Of a DNA stretch of 64,000 nucleotides, positions 59,187 through 64,000 are shown piece by piece. Location of the stretch: NCBI GenBank assembly GCA_907164885.2, contig OU015496.1, positions 106,020,315 to 106,084,314 on the forward strand, read 5' to 3'. The translations under genes were made by a program, and so were the position numbers. Origin of the DNA: Dolomedes plantarius (lineage: Eukaryota; Arthropoda; Arachnida; Araneae; Dolomedidae). Positions within the stretch are counted from its first letter, which is position 1, and each line of letters begins with the position of its first letter. The notes below the pieces were generated by a model. That model saw only the letters and a list, made by a program, of their open reading frames with translations. It was not told where the DNA came from and did no database searches.

Positions 59187-59395
59187 TGCTCCCAAATAAT
59201 CAAGCGTAATCCGCTGGCCTCCTTCTACGCCAAATTTTCAGCCAAATGTGCTCCCGACCTCAGATGGGGCGGGGGGGGGACGAGGGGCCACGGGTTCATT
59301 CTCGGGGCTCGGTCGCCGAAGCGAGTGGTGTCAGATTTCAGGGGGGGAAAAGCTCCTTCACCTCGCCTCCAGTGAGTTCTGGTCTGTGTGGACCC

Positions 59396-60916
59396 GACAT
59401 AAGGAAATTTCAAGAGAAGTATTGGGCATGTTACGATTGGGCAAATAGGAATGAATTGAATTTCAGTATTGATAAGTGTGCTTATACAATAATTGCTAGT
59501 AAAGGTATTATCAAAACCAAACTAACAATTAAGCTGGCGGGGGAAAATATAAAGTATCATAAAGAATTAAAGTATTTAGGGGTGTTAATTGATTGCAAGT
59601 TGAAATATTTACAGCATCTGGATATGGTTAAGGAAAAATCATTAAAGTTCTTTTATAAATTAACGAGAATTATTAAAAAGACATGGGGAATACGGGGCAG
59701 CATTATAAAACAAATTTACCTCACTGTAATTGAGAAAATACTACTGTATGCTGTGGAAATTTGGTATAACGAAGGTGTAGTTATAGATAGAAAATTGAAA
59801 CAAACACAAAGACTATTTATGTTGGCTATAACGAAATGTTATAGAACCGTGTCTACGGATGCACTAAATGTACTATCAGGCTGTATGCCACTGCATCTGA
59901 AAGCAAGAATAAATTGTAAAATGTTTAAAATATATGATGAAGGTGTAGAGATTGAAATAGGTGATGAAGTATTGAATAAAGAAAATTGTGAAGTAAGAAC
60001 AAGCAGAATAAGAAAATGGAAAGATTTAATGAGTATTGAATGGACGTATGATAATACGCCGAAGACACAAGTAAGAATATACACAGATGGCTCTAAGATT
60101 GAGGAAAACGCGGGAGCTGGTGTTGTGGTATACATGCAAGACAATGAAAAGGAGATATATAGGGAAAGGATTATAAATGGCAACTCTTATCTGGCAGAAA
60201 TGAGAGAGATTCAAATTGCGATAGATGTTATGAAAATGAAAGAAAGTAAGAGTTTTGATATCTATACGGACTCTAGGAGTGCGCTGGAAACATTAAAGGC
60301 GGTTAATTATAAAGGTGAAATTTCGTAAAAAATTAAAGAGTTTATAAGTAATGAAGATATGAATATCAGCTTCCATTGGGTTAAAGCGCATGTTGGTGAA
60401 GAGGGGAATGAGGAGGCTGACAGAGTCTCGAAAGAGGCAACAGTGCTCGAATATGTAGGCACAACTTATAAACACTCTAAGAAAAGAGTTAAGGGAAGGA
60501 TTAAAAGAGAGGAAATGACCAATTGGCAGGAGTTATGGAATGAGTGTGATAAGGGCAGGAGAGTGTACGAAATATATCCTGAAGTTTCAGAAGACAGACT
60601 TTGTAATGATTTCAAGTTAAATCAAGCTATTACAGGACATGGGTGCTTTGCGGAATACCAGCACAGAATACATAAGAAAGATGATAAATGTTGGTGTGGG
60701 GAGAAACAGACTGTAGAGCATTGCATCTATGAATGTATCGATCTACAGGCTTATAGAGAAAGATTTCCCCCAGATTACACAAGCTGGAGTAAACACAAAC
60801 TCTTTGTTGACTATTATAGTAAAAAAGTAATAAAAGATATAGTGGGGGTTCTGATGGATGTCCACATCCCTTTTTTTCCCGTTGAGGGTTTTTTTGTACT
60901 TATCTTTGTGTTTTAA
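59396..60916 (+). pseudogene. LINE polyprotein, part 2: RT thumb, RNase H, C-terminal zinc motif
   Basis: Resumes DIRKFQEKYWACYDWANRNE in the same frame as part 1 (1,542 bp later, divisible by 3). RNase H: RIYTDGSKIEENAGAG (Asp), YLAEMREIQIAI (Glu), FDIYTDSRSALETLK (Asp), then a TAA at 60326-60328, then FHWVKAHVGEEGNEEAD (His and last Asp). The stop is a simple nonsense change, since the frame continues. The C terminus has CWCGEKQTVEHCIYEC, a CCHC-type motif usual after RNase H in I/R1-group LINEs. The open frame upstream of 59396 belongs to the inserted transposon. Confidence 0.92.
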
Positions 60917-61563
60917 AACAATATATGAATTAATATGGTATGCTATTAAATATCGAATTATATGGCTTGTAAAAGTAATTGAAAATTGATTGAATTTAAT
61001 AGAATAATTTGTATGAAATTGTTGAAATATTAAATAACTGAATGTGTAAAAGTAATGTAAGTAATACAGATATTGCGAATTGTGAATTTGTTTGCTATAC
61101 GTGGTTTACAAATATTAATTTATGTATGTATATCTGTTTATAATTGTTTAAATTATGTTTTATAAAAGCAGTTGCTTTTATGTCAGTATATAAATGCTTA
61201 TATTTTGTTATGTAAGGGCAGATGCCTTTATGCATGTATATACTTATATGAAGTTAAATGTTCACATATGAATTGTTAACTAAACTGTAGTTAAAATTTT
61301 GTTGTTGGAGTTTAAAGAGATAAAGCAGTGACTAGGTTCAAGCGGAGCACAGGAACTGGCTCAGGATTCTGGAATTTAAATTATTATTTATTATTAAATT
61401 GTTATTTTTATCTTAATTTGAAATTTGGTAGCTATTTAATGGACTCGAGGGCTCTGTGACCTAGCCTCCGATCTTTTGGGTCGGCGTCTGGGGAGATTGT
61501 GTTGTGGCGGCCAGGCATCAGTTGAATTCCGTGTGGCTAACGCCGGGACGGAGATATACTTGC
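60917..61563 (+). other. LINE 3' untranslated region
   Basis: AT-rich with direct segments AAAGCAGTTGCTTTTATG and AAGGGCAGATGCCTTTATG (about 61168 and 61215), then a GC-richer end before the target duplication. No poly-A. Confidence 0.7.
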
Positions 61564-61579
61564 ATACCTGTCGTGACGA

Positions 61580-62139
61580 GTTCTGTTATCACTAGTCATT
61601 GGTTATGAAGAATTTTAGTTCATTTTACTAATTGCATTGAACTGAAAATTTATATTGGTATAATTTAATTACATATTTGAACTATTCATGTTGCTCATAA
61701 TTGAAGGATCGGAATAAATTATTCCCATAATTTTGAGAGTAAAGTTTACTGTGTTCATTAAAGAATGTATCTGATACCAACATTTTTGCTTGGTTTGCCA
61801 ACTTTAAAAATATACTTGAACATTTTCCTTCCTTCTTTCACTGTTGGCTTAGATCCGTTACCAAGCTACCACCGTTACTAAAATAAAAATTTTGTTGCGG
61901 ACAGGATTCCTCTTTCAATCAACAGATGGCAGCATTGAAATTAGAAACGGACCCGCATTCTATTTTATAAATTTAACGATGAATACGTAAAAAAGTATAA
62001 TTAAATTTACTTATACCTAGGTATTCCTTGGCTGGATTTTAGTGAGATTGTTTTCCTTTTTTAATTCTGTGTCTGATTATATCGGGGATACGCATTCCAC
62101 AAAATATGGCGCTGTTGTACGTCTTTTTATTATATTGAA
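61580..62139 (+). repeat. Dispersed repeat X, right part, and flank
   Basis: 61580-61790 matches 46262-46500. The rest to 62139 has no recognised content. Confidence 0.5.
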
Positions 62140-62260
62140 CTAGCTGAAAACCCGTACTTCGCTACGGAGTACATTCAAATTAAATACAACGGTCAATGTA
62201 TGCAATTCATTCCAAATATATATATATATATTATATGATAAATACGACGATCAATGTATA
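62140..62260 (-). mobile_element. Inverted 3'-end fragment of Helitron family 1
   Basis: Reading the minus strand, the end is CCGTAGCGAAGTACGGGTTT then TCAGCTAG, with a clean hairpin (CCGTA/TACGG). Only about 120 bp of the family is present. Confidence 0.75.
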
Positions 62261-62286
62261 CAATTGATGTAATATATATATATATA

Positions 62287-62971
62287 CTAGCTGAAGTACC
62301 CGGCATTGCCCGGGATTTTAACAATATTTGTTAACCAAAATGAACACAGTATAAATAACATAGAAAAAGTATATGTGAAATGTTATACACATCTCAGAAT
62401 TGAGGAATTTCAGCCTTTCATCATTGTAGCACTAAAATCTGAAAAGTAAAAATGTAAAATTGTCTAATGTTTGCTAACCAAAATTAATTTAAAACTAAAC
62501 ACGTTATAAATAACATAGAAAAAAACATGTGAAATCTTATACACATGAATAAAATGAAAACCCAATAAAAAAATATATAAAATTATAATAAACTCCTCAG
62601 AATTCAGCTAGATTTAGCCTTTTATCATTTGGGCAAAAAAAGAAGCTGAAATTACAGGTTTAGCAGAAATTTCTAATAGAACCATGATATGACTCTAGCG
62701 TTGCCTCTTAAAAAATGAAGTGTTTGATTGAGGGCTGCAAACCATTCAACTCCTCTCCACATTAAACTCCTATAAAAATCCTCTACATATTAAATTCCTT
62801 TTCTCTCCATAATAAACTCCTCAGAATTTTGGTAGATTCAGCTTTTCATCATAGTACCACTAAAACCTGAAACATCCTCTCCAGAAATATAAATTTATTG
62901 ATTACAATAATTAAACTCACGCAAATGTATGAATTACATAAGTTTTTAACCAACATTTGAATAATTCGTAA
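62287..62971 (-). mobile_element. Helitron family 2, 3' end (inverted)
   Basis: The minus strand ends CCCGGGCAATGCCGGGTACT then TCAGCTAG followed by T: a strong terminal hairpin and CTAG end. The 5' boundary was not found and may lie beyond 63676 or outside the window. No Rep/helicase coding seen. Confidence 0.7.
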
Positions 62972-63675
62972 ATGAAAAAGCATATGAAAATAAAGATAAT
63001 AAGAACTTCCGGAATCGAAATTAATTACCCTTAATTTTTAATTAATAAAAAACCAACATAATATGAATAAAAACGATAGTTGTTTAAAAGCATATGAAAA
63101 TAAAGCTATTATAAAGATAATAATAAAGAAAGCATATGAAAATAATGCTCGCGTATGAAGTTAACTTTATGATATAAAGATAGTAATAATAATATAAACC
63201 GCGTGCATAAAATATTTAGCTTTTCAAGCGAAATAAATTAATTTTTAGAAAGAAACTACTTTTAATCGAGAAATTAAATACATTGCACAAAATCCAATGG
63301 CACATATAAACTTCTCCATCGCATGAAAAAGCATATGAAAATAAAGATAATAAGAACTTCCGGAATCGAAATTAATTACCCTTAATTTTTAATTAATAAA
63401 AAACCAACATAATATGAATAAAAACGATAGTTGTTTAAAAGCATATGAAAATAAAGCTATTATAAAGATAATAATAAAGAAAGCATATGAAAATAATGCT
63501 CGCGTATGAAGTTAACTTTATGATATAAAGATAGTAATAATAATATAAACCGCGTGCATAAAATATTTAGCTTTTCAAGCGAAATAAATTAATTTTTAGA
63601 AAGAAACTACTTTTAATCGAGAAATTAAATACATTGCACAAAATCCAATGGCACATATAAACTTCTCCATCGCAT
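62972..63675. repeat. Two-copy tandem duplication, period 351 bp
   Basis: 62972-63322 and 63323-63673 are identical or nearly so by eye, from ATGAAAAAGCATATGAAAAT to CTTCTCCATCGC. Each unit contains shorter internal repeats of GCATATGAAAATAA. Confidence 0.9.
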
Positions 63676-64000
63676 CGGTAATCAAACTCTCCACGTTGAA
63701 ATTTCGATATTTCTTTAGCTGTTTTAAGAGAACATTGTCCCGTTCTGGAATCTCGCACTGTGCTGTAACGTCCTCGGTGGAAAAAGAAGACACGCGAGAG
63801 ACAATTTTGTAACACAGAGCTTGTATTAAACCAATAAAACTGTACTCTATGTACAAGACAGAGAGTCAAGGATCCTCTGCATATGAGAGGTTCTATAGGA
63901 ACCAAAATATCGTTTACAATAGCAGATGTATCTCTCCACTTGTAAAAACGGGAGCCGAGAGAGGAATTTTCAGGCCTTCGGTCCGCACAGCGCCCTATCG
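63676..64000. other. Unassigned sequence at the window end
   Basis: GC-richer than its left side, with minus-strand open frames continuing into the tandem duplication; none matches a known domain. It could be the 5' side of the family 2 Helitron or part of another element cut by the window. Confidence 0.35.

Larger units (their letters stand above)
57853..59396. mobile_element. PIF/Harbinger-type transposon inserted in the LINE RT domain
   Basis: Perfect 38-bp inverted ends starting CGGGTCCACACAGACCAGAA. Total about 1.54 kb. It carries a MADF-domain gene on the plus strand and the first exon of a putative Harbinger nuclease on the minus strand, the two-gene arrangement of PIF/Harbinger elements. 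The nuclease catalytic exon is absent and the centre is a 290-bp TA/TATG microsatellite, so the copy is an internally deleted derivative. No convincing 3-bp target duplication: the flanks read AACAG and ACATAAG. A GC-rich block (59255-59350) precedes the right end. Confidence 0.78.
55695..61563 (+). mobile_element. 5'-truncated I/R1-superclade LINE with 16-bp target duplication
   Basis: ATACCTGTCGTGACGA occurs exactly at 55679-55694 and 61564-61579. Between them lie an endonuclease, reverse transcriptase and RNase H polyprotein, then about 650 bp of 3' UTR with no poly-A tail. No ORF1 (gag-like) is present, so the copy is truncated at the 5' end, as target-primed reverse transcription commonly leaves. 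Without the nested 1.54-kb DNA transposon the LINE is about 4.3 kb. Confidence 0.9.

Noticed and set aside
59246..59395. N-terminal extension of the second LINE open frame (MCSRPQMGRGGDEGP and on)
   Set aside because: It lies inside the Harbinger element's right end and terminal repeat. The LINE frame resumes only at 59396.
62972..63675. CRISPR-like direct repeats
   Set aside because: Only two long units, no spacers of regular length, and a eukaryotic context. It is a tandem duplication.

Overview
The window is animal nuclear DNA and is strongly AT-rich. It holds one recognisable host gene with GT-AG introns of 1-4 kb, many (TA)n microsatellites, and a dense layer of transposable elements. 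The TAB2/TAB3-type gene, the mix of Tc1/mariner, hAT, piggyBac-like, Helitron, PIF/Harbinger, tRNA-SINE and I/R1-type LINE sequences, and the intron style suggest an arthropod. A spider or other chelicerate is my best guess, from impression only; no species-diagnostic sequence was identified.

Layout. 1-17.2 kb is gene-free repeat territory: a hAT MITE with perfect 8-bp target duplications (0.6-1.0 kb), TTAA-flanked piggyBac-like MITEs (4.2, 8.1, 10.7 and 12.7 kb), a Helitron (5.3 kb), and a decayed zf-TTF/DUF4371-type hAT transposase on the minus strand (10.1 to 7.1 kb) that carries two nested MITEs. 17.2-33.8 kb is the host gene: a plus-strand TAB2/TAB3 homologue (TAK1-binding adaptor) with seven coding exons. 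It has an N-terminal CUE domain, a long Ser/Asn/Gln/Pro-rich linker, a coiled coil and an NZF zinc finger, with a predicted product of about 617 residues. Its first coding intron contains a Tc1-like transposon with an open 342-residue transposase; other introns hold hAT, Helitron and microsatellite insertions.

33.8-47 kb is 3' flank and intergenic DNA with more MITEs, two tRNA-derived SINEs (one split by a hAT MITE) and a Helitron relic. 47.4-54.6 kb holds broken Tc1-type transposase pieces around a roughly 4.1-kb foldback-like structure. Its two inverted arms of about 1.14 kb are built partly from tandem units of 133-155 bp.

55.7-61.6 kb is a 5'-truncated I/R1-type LINE (endonuclease, reverse transcriptase, RNase H) bounded by a 16-bp target duplication. 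Its RT domain is interrupted by a PIF/Harbinger-type element (57.85-59.40 kb) that keeps a MADF-domain gene on one strand and only the first exon of its putative nuclease on the other. 62.1-64 kb holds inverted Helitron ends and a 351-bp tandem duplication.

The only host gene I can support is the TAB2/3 homologue. Everything else is best read as a stratified record of transposition. Boundaries and target duplications were read by eye; family assignments rest on recognised motifs, not searches.
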